A DNA stretch of 64,000 bases from Arthrobacter castelli DSM 16402 (GTDB taxonomy: Bacteria > Actinomycetota > Actinomycetes > Actinomycetales > Micrococcaceae), in the NCBI RefSeq assembly GCF_000430705.1, contig NZ_AUMN01000001.1:124001-188000 (forward strand). The letters are read 5' to 3'. Shown here one piece after another: positions 7,956-16,185 of this stretch. The notes under the pieces were generated by a model. It was not told the DNA's origin, made no database searches, and was given only the letters and a program-made list of their open reading frames with translations. Each line of letters starts with the position of its first letter. The stretch's first letter is position 1. Position numbers and translations under genes: made by a program.

Positions 7956-8486
7956 CTATTGCGCGGTTGCCGCAGATTCCAGCTGGTGGACTACTGCATC
8001 TGCTGCTGTATCGACGCTCATCGTGGACAGTAAGCGGCCCTCGCGGACAAAACGGAGCGGTTGCCAGCCGTGATACCACGCCCGCATCTCTTCTGCCCCA
8101 AATTTTGCGGCTTGTGGGCGGGTTCGATGACGTGCCAGCGTTTCTTCGAAGGTCAGGTCGTAAGCGAAGAAGCCCGTGCGTCCCGCATGGTCGCGAGCCA
8201 ACTTCTCCAACATTCTTCCGTAACGGGATGCATTGAAAATTCCTTCAAGAATGACGTTTCTACCTCGGCTGAGGCAAAAACGGGTTACCTCGTCGATGAG
8301 AGAAATATTATCGGCGGTGGCACTTTCACGTTCGCTGAGAACTACCCGTCGCAGATAGTCCTGTTGGATAAGCGCGGCGCCTGAATCAAAGCGATCCCTA
8401 AGAGATGCAGCGAGCGCTGACTTACCGGATCCTGAATTACCGCGTAGCACCACCAGTCGTGTGTTCGCAGTCCCAATTCTGTCCAT
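7956..8486 (-). CDS. P-loop kinase / AAA ATPase-like protein
   Basis: A 176-residue protein with a clear Walker A motif G16-N-S-G-S-G-K-S near the N-terminus (RLVVLRGNSGSGKSALA). A downstream ILEGIF segment and a lid-like F-E-E-T-L-A-R-H-R-T-R-P follow. This is the layout of small nucleotide or zeta-toxin-type kinases that phosphorylate a small molecule. The reading frame is intact although its neighbours on both sides are decayed. G+C is low here: bases 8221-8280 contain 25 G or C of 60. That contrasts with about two thirds in neighbouring core genes and suggests acquisition by transfer. The substrate is unknown. Confidence 0.75.
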   Translation of the reverse strand: MDRIGTANTRLVVLRGNSGSGKSALAASLRDRFDSGAALIQQDYLRRVVLSERESATADNISLIDEVTRFCLSRGRNVILEGIFNASRYGRMLEKLARDHAGRTGFFAYDLTFEETLARHRTRPQAAKFGAEEMRAWYHGWQPLRFVREGRLLSTMSVDTAADAVVHQLESAATAQ

Positions 8487-8632
8487 TCATCCGACAATAT
8501 CGCTGTTGTCTCGCGGAGTGTTGACTTGGCGTGCGGAAGATCAGTCGTCTCCGCAATTCAACGTCGCCGTAGATCCACCAACTTAGTGCCCGTTGGGAGG
8601 GTGCTGCTGATTGGCGCGGGGCTGCCATGTAC

Positions 8633-8945
8633 TCAGGCTCGATGACTGGCTCTCATTTCTTCGACTTGTATGATGCCGTCAATATTTGGGGTCTCGATGA
8701 TGAGTGCTTCCTGAAATGCGCCACATCGATTCCGGCTGCTCGCACGAGATCAGCGTCGATGGGAATGACAACGTCGAATGCGACACACTCCGCTTCCGGT
8801 CAGAAGCAATTCCGCACAATGCTCAGCAAGGCAGGGCCGGTCGTAGATGAGGTATGCGGAGGCTTTGATGGCGAGCCAGTCGGACAAGGCATCGGCAGTC
8901 CGGTCATAACCGCACGCAAACCTTAACGGCGACCTGAGCCGACAT
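8633..8945 (-). pseudogene. Decayed small gene with several frameshifts, family unknown
   Basis: Protein-like sequence continues on the minus strand across frames. One frame reads YDRTADALSDWLAIKASAYL and on to AELLLTGSG. The next reads ECVAFDVVIPIDADLV and on to GIDVAHF. The third reads QEALIIETPNIDGIIQVEEM and ends at TGA 8633-8635. Each piece has normal amino-acid composition up to the point where the next frame takes over. A possible start is the ATG at 8945, which would need one more shift; the frame is also open to a TTG at 8950. I do not recognise the family. Sequencing error would be an alternative explanation for the shifts. Confidence 0.4.
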
Positions 8946-9328
8946 CCCAACGAAGGACCGCATTTTCTTAGGGAGCGGATGCGCTAAAGGCGCAGACTGC
9001 TCGCTCCCGTTAAGAGGAACCCCACGGTCACACGTCGCCCTGACCTGCGACGATGGGGCCGCGGTGGGTCGTGTCCCTTTAGTGGGGCCGCTGAAGAATC
9101 CCGCTGGGGTACCTGCGGAACACCCGCTGCGGTGCCATGAAACCGGATGGCCCGCACAATTGCCGGTGGAACACAGTCCCGCCGATACAGAACTCGGATG
9201 ATGCAAAACAGCGGATACGCAATCCGAAAATTGACACGTTAACGCGGAACCTCCAGGTGCCGTGACACTGGCTGTCACACTGTGCCGGCGATTCTGTGGC
9301 GTCCCTGCACCACGGGTACGCTTGGACA
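8946..9328. other. Intergenic region upstream of argS with two inverted repeats
   Basis: There is no gene. It contains a stem-loop at 8971-9008 (outer arms GGGAGCG/CGCTCCC, inner arms TGCGC/GCGCA) and a GTGACA-N5-TGTCAC inverted repeat at 9262-9278. TACGCT at 9317-9322 is a possible -10 box six bases before the GTG of argS. Confidence 0.45.
9262..9278. promoter_or_regulatory. Inverted repeat upstream of argS, candidate operator
   Basis: GTGACA CTGGC TGTCAC, two perfect 6-bp arms with a 5-bp spacer, 50 bp before the argS start. It loosely resembles CRP/GlxR-type half-sites (GTGA/TCAC), but the spacing is not the GlxR consensus. Confidence 0.3.
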
Positions 9329-10987
9329 GTGACCCCAGAAGAGTTATCCATCGCCATTACTTCATGCCTGAACGACGCGATCAGCGCCGGTGAAATCACC
9401 GTGCCCGCCGACGCGGTTCCCGCCCGGGTGCGGGTGGAGCGACCGAAGAATCGCGCGCATGGTGACTGGGCCACCAATATCGCCATGCAGTTGGCCAAGC
9501 CCGCCGGCGTGCCGCCACGGACCATCGCCGAAACCTTGAGCACCAAGCTCAAGGGAATCGACGGTGTCGCCTCGGTCGAAGTCGCCGGCCCGGGTTTCCT
9601 GAACATCACCGTCGACGCTGCTGCGGCCGGAACGCTGGCCAAGACGATCCTGGAGCAGGCCGAGGTATTCGGTACCAGCTCTGCGCTGTCCGGACAGCAG
9701 ATCAACCTCGAGTTCGTCTCAGCCAACCCCACCGGGCCGATCCATTTGGGCGGAACCCGCTGGGCCGCCGTCGGCGATTCACTGGCGCGGATCTTCTCTG
9801 CCCAGGGCGCCGAGGTGACTCGCGAGTACTACTTCAACGACCACGGGGCGCAGATTGACCGGTTTGCGTCGTCGCTGTTGGCCCGGGCCAAGGGCGAGCC
9901 GGCCCCCGACGGCGGGTATGCCGGCCAATACATCAGCGACATTGCTGACCGTGTGCTGGCTGCCGAGCCGGGAGTGCTGGATCGGGAGCCGGACGCGGTG
10001 CAGGAGCATTTCCGGGCTGCCGGCGTGAAACTGATGTTTGACGACATCAAGCAGTCGCTGCACGACTTTGGAGTCGACTTCGATGTCTACTTCCACGAGG
10101 ACTCGCTGCACAACGATGGTGCGGTGTCGGTCTTGCTGGACAAGCTGAAGACCTCCGGCAGCCTGTATTTCGCCGATGGTGCCTGGTGGCTCAAGTCCAC
10201 TGACTTTGGCGACGACAAGGACCGTGTGGTGATCAAGTCCGACGGTTCGGCCGCCTACATCGCCGGCGATATCGCCTATTACGCCGATAAGCGCAGCCGC
10301 GGATTCGACCTGGCCGTGTACATGCTCGGCGCCGATCACCACGGTTACATTGCACGCCTGAAGGCCGCCGCGGCGGCCCTGGGCGACGATCCGGACACCG
10401 TCGAGGTGCTCATCGGGCAGATGGTGAACCTGGTCAAGGACGGCGTGCCGGTGCGGATGTCCAAGCGCGCCGGAACCGTCGTCACCCTCGAGGATCTGGT
10501 CGGTGCAGTGGGCGTCGACGCCGCCCGGTATGCGTTGACCCGCTTCTCGGTGAATTCGAATATCGACATTGACCTGGATCTGCTGACCCGGCACACCAAC
10601 GAGAACCCGGTGTTCTACGTCCAGTACGCCCATGCCCGCACCACGGCGGTGGGTCGCAATGCTGCCGATGCCGGCGTCGACCGTTCCGCCTTTGACGCCG
10701 GTGCGCTTGACCATCCGACGGAGTCGGAGCTGCTGGCACATCTGGGTGCGTATCCGTCAGTGGTCGCTCACGCGGCCAGTTTCCGGGAACCGCACCGGGT
10801 GGCGCGGCATCTCGAGGTGATTGCCGGTTCCTACCACCGCTGGTATGACTCCTGCCGGGTGGTGCCGATGGGCGATCAGCCGGTGACCGATGTGAACCGC
10901 ACCCGACTGTGGCTCAACGACGCCACCCGCCAGGTGCTGGCCAACGGGCTGGGCCTGCTCGGTGTCTCGGCTCCACACCGGATGTGA
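9329..10987 (+). CDS. argS: Arginyl-tRNA synthetase
   Basis: A class I aminoacyl-tRNA synthetase charging tRNA-Arg. It has the HIGH-equivalent signature in [17 protein letters not shown]-like loop V-R-M-S-K-R-A-G-T lies about two thirds in. The C-terminal DALR anticodon-binding domain ends the protein. I prefer GTG 9329 (V/M-T-P-E-E-L), giving 552 residues, over the longer GTG at 9296, because Arg synthetases of this group begin at that motif. A possible -10 box lies 6 bp before it, so the mRNA may be leaderless. It heads the argS-lysA-hom-thrC-thrB run of amino-acid genes. Confidence 0.96.
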   Translation: MTPEELSIAITSCLNDAISAGEITVPADAVPARVRVERPKNRAHGDWATNIAMQLAKPAGVPPRTIAETLSTKLKGIDGVASVEVAGPGFLNITVDAAAAGTLAKTILEQAEVFGTSSALSGQQINLEFVSANPTGPIHLGGTRWAAVGDSLARIFSAQGAEVTREYYFNDHGAQIDRFASSLLARAKGEPAPDGGYAGQYISDIADRVLAAEPGVLDREPDAVQEHFRAAGVKLMFDDIKQSLHDFGVDFDVYFHEDSLHNDGAVSVLLDKLKTSGSLYFADGAWWLKSTDFGDDKDRVVIKSDGSAAYIAGDIAYYADKRSRGFDLAVYMLGADHHGYIARLKAAAAALGDDPDTVEVLIGQMVNLVKDGVPVRMSKRAGTVVTLEDLVGAVGVDAARYALTRFSVNSNIDIDLDLLTRHTNENPVFYVQYAHARTTAVGRNAADAGVDRSAFDAGALDHPTESELLAHLGAYPSVVAHAASFREPHRVARHLEVIAGSYHRWYDSCRVVPMGDQPVTDVNRTRLWLNDATRQVLANGLGLLGVSAPHRM

Positions 10988-10995
10988 GTGGCTCA

Positions 10996-12471
10996 ATGAG
11001 TGAAGACACAAGGACCGGCCCGGCGCTGGCGCCGGCGTGGTTGAGCCTGCCCGACGACGTCAACCGGCTGGATGCCAAGCTCTGGGCCCGGGACGTGGCC
11101 CGCGACGACTCCGGCGAACTGGCCGTCGCCGGGGTCAGCGCCTCCCGCCTGGCCGGCGACTTCGGCACACCGCTGATGGTGGTCTCCGAGGCGGACTTCC
11201 GCGCCCGCGCGCGTTCCTTCAAGCAAGCGTTCGACGCCGCCTTCGCCGACCTGTGCGGGGGTGTGGACGTGTACTACGCCGGCAAGTCGTTCCTGTGCAC
11301 CGAGGTGGCCCGCTGGGTCCAGCAGGAGGGACTGCACCTGGACACCTGCACCGGCGGCGAACTGGCCGTCGCGTCCCGTGCGGACATTCCCGGTCGACTG
11401 CTGGGGTTGCACGGCAACAACAAGTCCGACGCCGAGATCCACCGTGCCCTCGACATGGACGTCGGGCGGATCATTGTGGACAGCCTTGATGAACTTGAGC
11501 GGTTGGCTGCCATTGCCGCGCAGCGGGGTGCCACGGCTCAAGTGATGCTGCGGTTGACACCCGGCGTTCACGCCTCGACCCATGAGTTCATCGCCACCGC
11601 CCATGAAGACCAGAAGTTCGGCCTGTCACTGGCCGACGACGGCGGCACGTCCCCGGCCGCGCGGGCAGTCGCCGCGGCGCTGGCGGCCGGGTCGATCGAG
11701 CTGCGGGGCGTGCATTGCCACATAGGTTCGCAGATCTTCGAACCGGAAGGCTTTGCCGTGGCGGCGGAGCGGCTGCTCGGATTCCTCGCCGACGTGCAGG
11801 CCGAGCATGGGACGGCGCTGCCGGAACTGGACCTCGGCGGTGGCTACGGGATTGCCTACACCGAAGCCGACACACCGCGGCCACCCGCCGATATCGCCGG
11901 CGCGATGGCCGCGGTCGTCCGCGATACCTGTGCCAGCCTGCAGCTGGCGGTGCCGAGGATTTCCATTGAACCCGGCCGGGCGATATCCGGACCGGCAGGT
12001 TTCACGCTTTACCGTGCCGGGACCACCAAGACTGTCCAGGTGGACGCGGTCGACACAGCGGCCGTCCCTCAGTCCGGGGCAGTGCAGTCCGAGGCCGTGC
12101 AGCCCGGGCCGGCGGGCCGGCGGTATATTTCGGTCGACGGCGGCATGAGCGACAATGCCAGGCCGGTGCTCTACGATGCCGACTACTCGGCAGTGCTGGC
12201 CCGCGCCTCATCCAGCCGGCCGGAGCTGTCCCGCGTGGTGGGCAAGCACTGCGAAAGCGGGGATATCGTGGTCCGCGACGCCTACCTTCCGGCCGATACC
12301 ACCCGTGACGATCTCATCGCGGTGCCGGCCACCGGTGCGTACTGCTGGGCGCTGGCGAGCAACTACAACTATGTGCCACGGCCGCCGGTGGTTGCGGTGG
12401 CCGATGGGGCCGCCCGGCTCATCATCCGGGGCGAGACCGAGGACGACCTGCTGGCGCGGGACTGCGGATAG
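10996..12471 (+). CDS. lysA: Diaminopimelate decarboxylase
   Basis: A PLP-dependent fold-III decarboxylase that converts meso-diaminopimelate to lysine. The PLP lysine lies in V-Y-Y-A-G-K-S-F-L-C near residue 93. The G-V-H-C-H-I-G-S-Q strand, the glycine-rich D-L-G-G-G-Y-G phosphate loop and the E-P-G-R-A-I motif follow in order. The start may be ATG 10996 (491 residues) or the in-frame GTG at 10984 that overlaps the argS stop as GTGA. The protein carries a small Ala/Gln/Ser/Pro-rich insertion near residues 358-372. It is followed 9 bp later by hom, linking lysine and threonine branches of aspartate-family biosynthesis. Confidence 0.95.
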   Translation: MSEDTRTGPALAPAWLSLPDDVNRLDAKLWARDVARDDSGELAVAGVSASRLAGDFGTPLMVVSEADFRARARSFKQAFDAAFADLCGGVDVYYAGKSFLCTEVARWVQQEGLHLDTCTGGELAVASRADIPGRLLGLHGNNKSDAEIHRALDMDVGRIIVDSLDELERLAAIAAQRGATAQVMLRLTPGVHASTHEFIATAHEDQKFGLSLADDGGTSPAARAVAAALAAGSIELRGVHCHIGSQIFEPEGFAVAAERLLGFLADVQAEHGTALPELDLGGGYGIAYTEADTPRPPADIAGAMAAVVRDTCASLQLAVPRISIEPGRAISGPAGFTLYRAGTTKTVQVDAVDTAAVPQSGAVQSEAVQPGPAGRRYISVDGGMSDNARPVLYDADYSAVLARASSSRPELSRVVGKHCESGDIVVRDAYLPADTTRDDLIAVPATGAYCWALASNYNYVPRPPVVAVADGAARLIIRGETEDDLLARDCG

Positions 12472-12480
12472 GAGCTGAAC

Positions 12481-13818
12481 ATGAAAACACTCAAAGTAGC
12501 GCTGCTGGGATGCGGCAACGTCGGCTCCCAAGTGGCCCGGATTCTCACCGAAGACGCCGACGCTCTCGCCGAACGGGTGGGGGCGCGGCTTCAACTGGCC
12601 GGTATCGCGGTGCGGAACCCGGATACGCCGCGGGAAGTGGAGCTGGATCCGGCGCTGTTCACCACCGATGCGGACACGCTGGTAAGCGAAGCGGACCTGG
12701 TGATTGAGCTGATGGGCGGAGTGGAGCCGGCCCGCAGCCTGATGCTGTCCGCCATCGGTCACGGCGCCTCGGTTATCACGGGCAATAAGGCCCTGCTGGC
12801 AGAGGACGGGCCCACCCTCTATGAGAAGGCTGACGCCGCAGGCGTGCAGCTGTCTTTCGAGGCCGCCGTCGCCGGAGCTATTCCGATCCTGCGTCCGATC
12901 CGGGACAGCCTCGCCGGCGACCGGATCACCCGGGTGCTGGGGATCGTGAACGGCACCACCAACTACGTCCTCGACCAGATGGACACCACCGGCGCCCAGT
13001 TCGACGATGCGCTCGCCGACGCCAAGGCACTGGGCTACGCCGAGGCGGATCCCACGGCGGATATCGAGGGCTACGACGCGGCGGCGAAGGGCGCGATCCT
13101 CGCATCGCTGGCCTTCCACACCCGGTTCCCCCGTTCTGAAGTGCACTGCGAAGGCATCACGTCAGTGACGGCGGAGGACATCGCGGCCGCGCGCGACGCC
13201 GGTTATGTGATCAAGCTGCTGTCCATCTGCGAACTGCAGGACGACGACGACGGCGGCGGAGTGGCTGTGCGCGTCCACCCCACCCTGTTGCCGCGCGAAC
13301 ACCCGCTGGCGGCCGTCCACGGTGCCTTCAACGCGGTGTTCGTCGAGGCCGAGTCGGCCGGTGAGCTGATGTTCTACGGCCAGGGCGCCGGGGGCACGCC
13401 GACGGCTTCGGCCGTGCTCGGCGATCTGGTGACCGCGGCGCGCAGGATTGTCCTCGGTGGCCCGGGCAGGACCGAAAGCGCTTCGTCCCAGCTGCCGGTG
13501 CGGGGCATCGGCACCGCTGAAACCAGTTACTATGTCGGACTGGATGTGGCCGACGAGTCCGGCGTGCTGGCGAAGATCGCCCAGGTGTTTGCCGATCACG
13601 GGGTGTCAATTGAAACCATGCGGCAGACCACTCACCTGGACCTGGTCCGCCCGGCCGAGCGTGCAGCCGACGAGGACGCGACGCCTCCGGCCTCGGCCGA
13701 ACTGCGCATCGTCACCCACCGGGGTGCCGAGGATGCGCTGGCCCGGACCGTCGAGGCCGTCAAGAAGCTGGAACCGGTCAATTCCGTGACGTCCGTGTTG
13801 CGGGTCGAAGGAGTCTAA
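12481..13818 (+). CDS. hom: Homoserine dehydrogenase
   Basis: A 445-residue NAD(P)-dependent enzyme reducing aspartate semialdehyde to homoserine, the branch point to threonine and methionine. The N-terminal Rossmann motif is L-L-G-C-G-N-V-G-S-Q. The catalytic core contains N-G-T-T-N-Y-V-L and the Y-A-E-A-D-P segment. A C-terminal ACT domain (from about residue 350, YYVGLDVADESGVLAKIAQVF) is the usual site of threonine feedback inhibition. A 20-residue polar insert interrupts the ACT domain. The stop is immediately followed by the thrC start with no spacer. Confidence 0.96.
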   Translation: MKTLKVALLGCGNVGSQVARILTEDADALAERVGARLQLAGIAVRNPDTPREVELDPALFTTDADTLVSEADLVIELMGGVEPARSLMLSAIGHGASVITGNKALLAEDGPTLYEKADAAGVQLSFEAAVAGAIPILRPIRDSLAGDRITRVLGIVNGTTNYVLDQMDTTGAQFDDALADAKALGYAEADPTADIEGYDAAAKGAILASLAFHTRFPRSEVHCEGITSVTAEDIAAARDAGYVIKLLSICELQDDDDGGGVAVRVHPTLLPREHPLAAVHGAFNAVFVEAESAGELMFYGQGAGGTPTASAVLGDLVTAARRIVLGGPGRTESASSQLPVRGIGTAETSYYVGLDVADESGVLAKIAQVFADHGVSIETMRQTTHLDLVRPAERAADEDATPPASAELRIVTHRGAEDALARTVEAVKKLEPVNSVTSVLRVEGV

Positions 13819-14919
13819 GTGGCCCATCAGTGGCGCGGAGTCATTCGCGAATATGCCCAACGCCTGCCCGTGACCGAACAGACCCGGGTGATCACCCTCG
13901 GGGAGGGCGGCACGCCGCTGGTGCCCGCGCCGGCCCTGTCGGAACTGACCGGCTCGGATGTCTATTTGAAGGTCGAGGGGATGAATCCCACCGGATCCTT
14001 CAAGGACCGGGGCATGACCATGGCAATTACGGCAGCCCTGGAGTCAGGGGCCCAGGCCGTGGTCTGCGCGTCCACAGGCAATACCTCGGCGTCGGCGGCC
14101 GCGTATGCCACCCAGGCGGGCCTGACCTGCGCCGTGCTGGTGCCCGAAGGCAACATCGCCATGGGCAAGCTGAGCCAGGCTATCGCCCACGGGGCAACAC
14201 TGCTGCAGGTCAAGGGCAACTTCGACAACTGCCTGGAAGTGGCCCGCAAACTGTCCGAGGCCTACCCGGTGTTCCTGGTCAATTCCGTCAATCCGGCCCG
14301 GATCGAGGGGCAGAAAACCGCCGCATTCGAGGTCGTTGACCGGCTGGGCGATGCCCCGGATATCCATGTGCTTCCCGTCGGCAACGCCGGCAACATCACC
14401 GGCTATTGGAGGGGCTACCGCGAATACGCCCGGCCCACCGAGTCGACCGACGGGCGGATGCTCGATGCCGTCTCCACCAAGACTCCGACCCTCTGGGGTT
14501 TCCAGGCGGCCGGCTCGGCGCCGCTGGTGCTGGGACATCCGGTCACCGAACCGGACACCATCGCCACCGCCATCAGGATCGGCAACCCTGCCTCCTGGGA
14601 AAGTGCGGTCGCCGCACGGGACGAGTCCGGCGGGCTGATCGACTCGGTCAGCGACGAGGAAATCCTGGCCGCCCACCGTTGGCTCTCCTCCAGGGAAGGC
14701 GTTTTCGTCGAACCCGGTTCCGCCGCCTCGGTTGCCGGACTGCTGAAGCAGCATGAGGCCGGTGAAGTCCCGTCGTCGAAGACCATCGTGGTGACGGTGA
14801 CCGGTCACGGTCTCAAGGACCCGCAGTGGGCGCTGCGCAATGCTGACGGCAGTGACGTGGAGCCGGTGCGTGTGGATTTCGACGTCTTTAGCGTTGCCTC
14901 GGCCCTGGGCCTGGAATGA
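13819..14919 (+). CDS. thrC: Threonine synthase
   Basis: A 366-residue fold-II PLP enzyme converting O-phosphohomoserine to threonine. The PLP lysine is in the G-S-F-K-D-R-G-M-T motif near residue 59. A-S-T-G-N-T-S-A-S is the substrate/phosphate loop. The length fits the short actinobacterial form. GTG start directly after the hom stop; the end overlaps the thrB start (ATGA). Co-transcription with hom and thrB is strongly implied. Confidence 0.96.
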   Translation: MAHQWRGVIREYAQRLPVTEQTRVITLGEGGTPLVPAPALSELTGSDVYLKVEGMNPTGSFKDRGMTMAITAALESGAQAVVCASTGNTSASAAAYATQAGLTCAVLVPEGNIAMGKLSQAIAHGATLLQVKGNFDNCLEVARKLSEAYPVFLVNSVNPARIEGQKTAAFEVVDRLGDAPDIHVLPVGNAGNITGYWRGYREYARPTESTDGRMLDAVSTKTPTLWGFQAAGSAPLVLGHPVTEPDTIATAIRIGNPASWESAVAARDESGGLIDSVSDEEILAAHRWLSSREGVFVEPGSAASVAGLLKQHEAGEVPSSKTIVVTVTGHGLKDPQWALRNADGSDVEPVRVDFDVFSVASALGLE

Positions 14920-15914
14920 GAGGTATCAGGCCGGTGGAAGAAAGCGTGCCAGGCGACACCACGACGCCGCCGCAGATCCGTGCCGGTCAATATGTGTCCG
15001 TGCGGGTGCCCGGCAGCAGCGGCAATGTCGGTCCGGGTTTCGACACGATGGGACTGGCGCTGGGGCTGTACGACACACTGACGGTGACCACAGGTGAGGG
15101 GCTCGGAACTGTCGAGGTCTCGGTCACCGGTGAGGGCGCCGGTAAGGTCCCGGCCGACGACACCCACCTGATCATCCAAGTGATGAAGAAGGTCTGGCAC
15201 TGGGCGGGCGCAACTGCCTGCGGTCTCGGCCTGCGGGCGGACAACGCGATTCCCCATGGCCGAGGTCTGGGCTCCTCGGCTGCCGCTATAGTGTCCGGGG
15301 CCTTGGCCGCCAATGCACTGCTGCCGGATGAAGTGCGGCTCGACGACGATACATTGTTCCAGCTCTGTGTGGACATGGAAGGGCACCCGGATAACGTGGC
15401 CCCGTCTCTGTACGGAGGACTGTCCGTCTCCTGGCACGCTGGTTCGCGGTTCCGCACCGCCCGGATTGATGTGCTCAGGCAGATTGTCCCGGTGGTGGCT
15501 ATTCCCGACACACCGTTGTCCACTGATGCGGCGCGTTCACTGCTGCCGCAGTCTGTGTCGCACCTGAGCGCCGCAGCCAACGCCGGACGGACGGCGCTGC
15601 TGGTCCACGCGTTCACATCCGATCCTTCTTATCTGTTGGAAGGAACCGACGACAGCCTGCACCAGGGATACCGCGCTTCAGCCATGCCGGACAGTGCCAT
15701 GCTGATCAATCACATGCGCGCCGCGGGCTTCGCCGCGGTCGTCTCGGGCGCCGGACCGACCGTGCTGGTCCTTGCTGCAGACGGGAGCGAGGCGCAGGCG
15801 GCGCAGGATAAACTGGCCGATTTGCTGGCAGATGCCGGAATAGAAAACTCCTGGCGTGTGCTGAACCTGAAAGTTGCCCCCGAAGGTGCTAAAGTGGAAG
15901 TGCACCAACGGTAA
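14916..15914 (+). CDS. thrB: Homoserine kinase
   Basis: A 332-residue GHMP-superfamily kinase phosphorylating homoserine. An N-terminal [13 protein letters not shown] motif and the ATP-binding [11 protein letters not shown] motif are both present. The C-terminal S-G-A-G-P-T glycine loop completes the family pattern. The first 25 residues are an extension; the in-frame start at 14916 overlaps thrC by 4 bp. It is the last gene of the threonine operon and is followed by the rho leader. Confidence 0.96.
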   Translation: MRGIRPVEESVPGDTTTPPQIRAGQYVSVRVPGSSGNVGPGFDTMGLALGLYDTLTVTTGEGLGTVEVSVTGEGAGKVPADDTHLIIQVMKKVWHWAGATACGLGLRADNAIPHGRGLGSSAAAIVSGALAANALLPDEVRLDDDTLFQLCVDMEGHPDNVAPSLYGGLSVSWHAGSRFRTARIDVLRQIVPVVAIPDTPLSTDAARSLLPQSVSHLSAAANAGRTALLVHAFTSDPSYLLEGTDDSLHQGYRASAMPDSAMLINHMRAAGFAAVVSGAGPTVLVLAADGSEAQAAQDKLADLLADAGIENSWRVLNLKVAPEGAKVEVHQR

Positions 15915-16185
15915 TAACTGTCAGTCGCCATCAAACGTGGAGTAGCCACTAGAGTAACCACAGGGTGACCCAGGTGCCACCTTTTCCGGGCCTGTCATGG
16001 AACGCGTAATCATCAGATCTGTGCTGATTGCGCCGCTGCAGGCAACCGCCTTCGGCAAGGTGTTATGAATCCATCGGCTTTGTAATGCAAACCTGAACTC
16101 TGGTGCGCATATCTGACCGGTGCCAGAGCATACAATCCGCGGTCCGTCTCTCAAGGACCGCCCATCGAGGGGGAAGGAATCCTTC
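15915..16185 (+). promoter_or_regulatory. rho 5' leader with two stem-loops
   Basis: A 271-bp gene-free region between thrB and rho. A perfect 7-bp stem with a 9-nt loop (GCGGTCC/GGACCGC, 16139-16161) ends 8 bp before the rho ribosome site GGGGGAAGGA (16169-16178). A second hairpin (CTCTGG/CCAGAG, 16098-16128) lies just upstream. Long structured leaders allow Rho autoregulation in other bacteria, so these are candidates for that role (inference). Confidence 0.45.

Noticed and set aside
8627-8926. 99-codon plus-strand frame in the island
   Set aside because: It is antisense to the coherent minus-strand pseudogene segments and lacks protein-like character.
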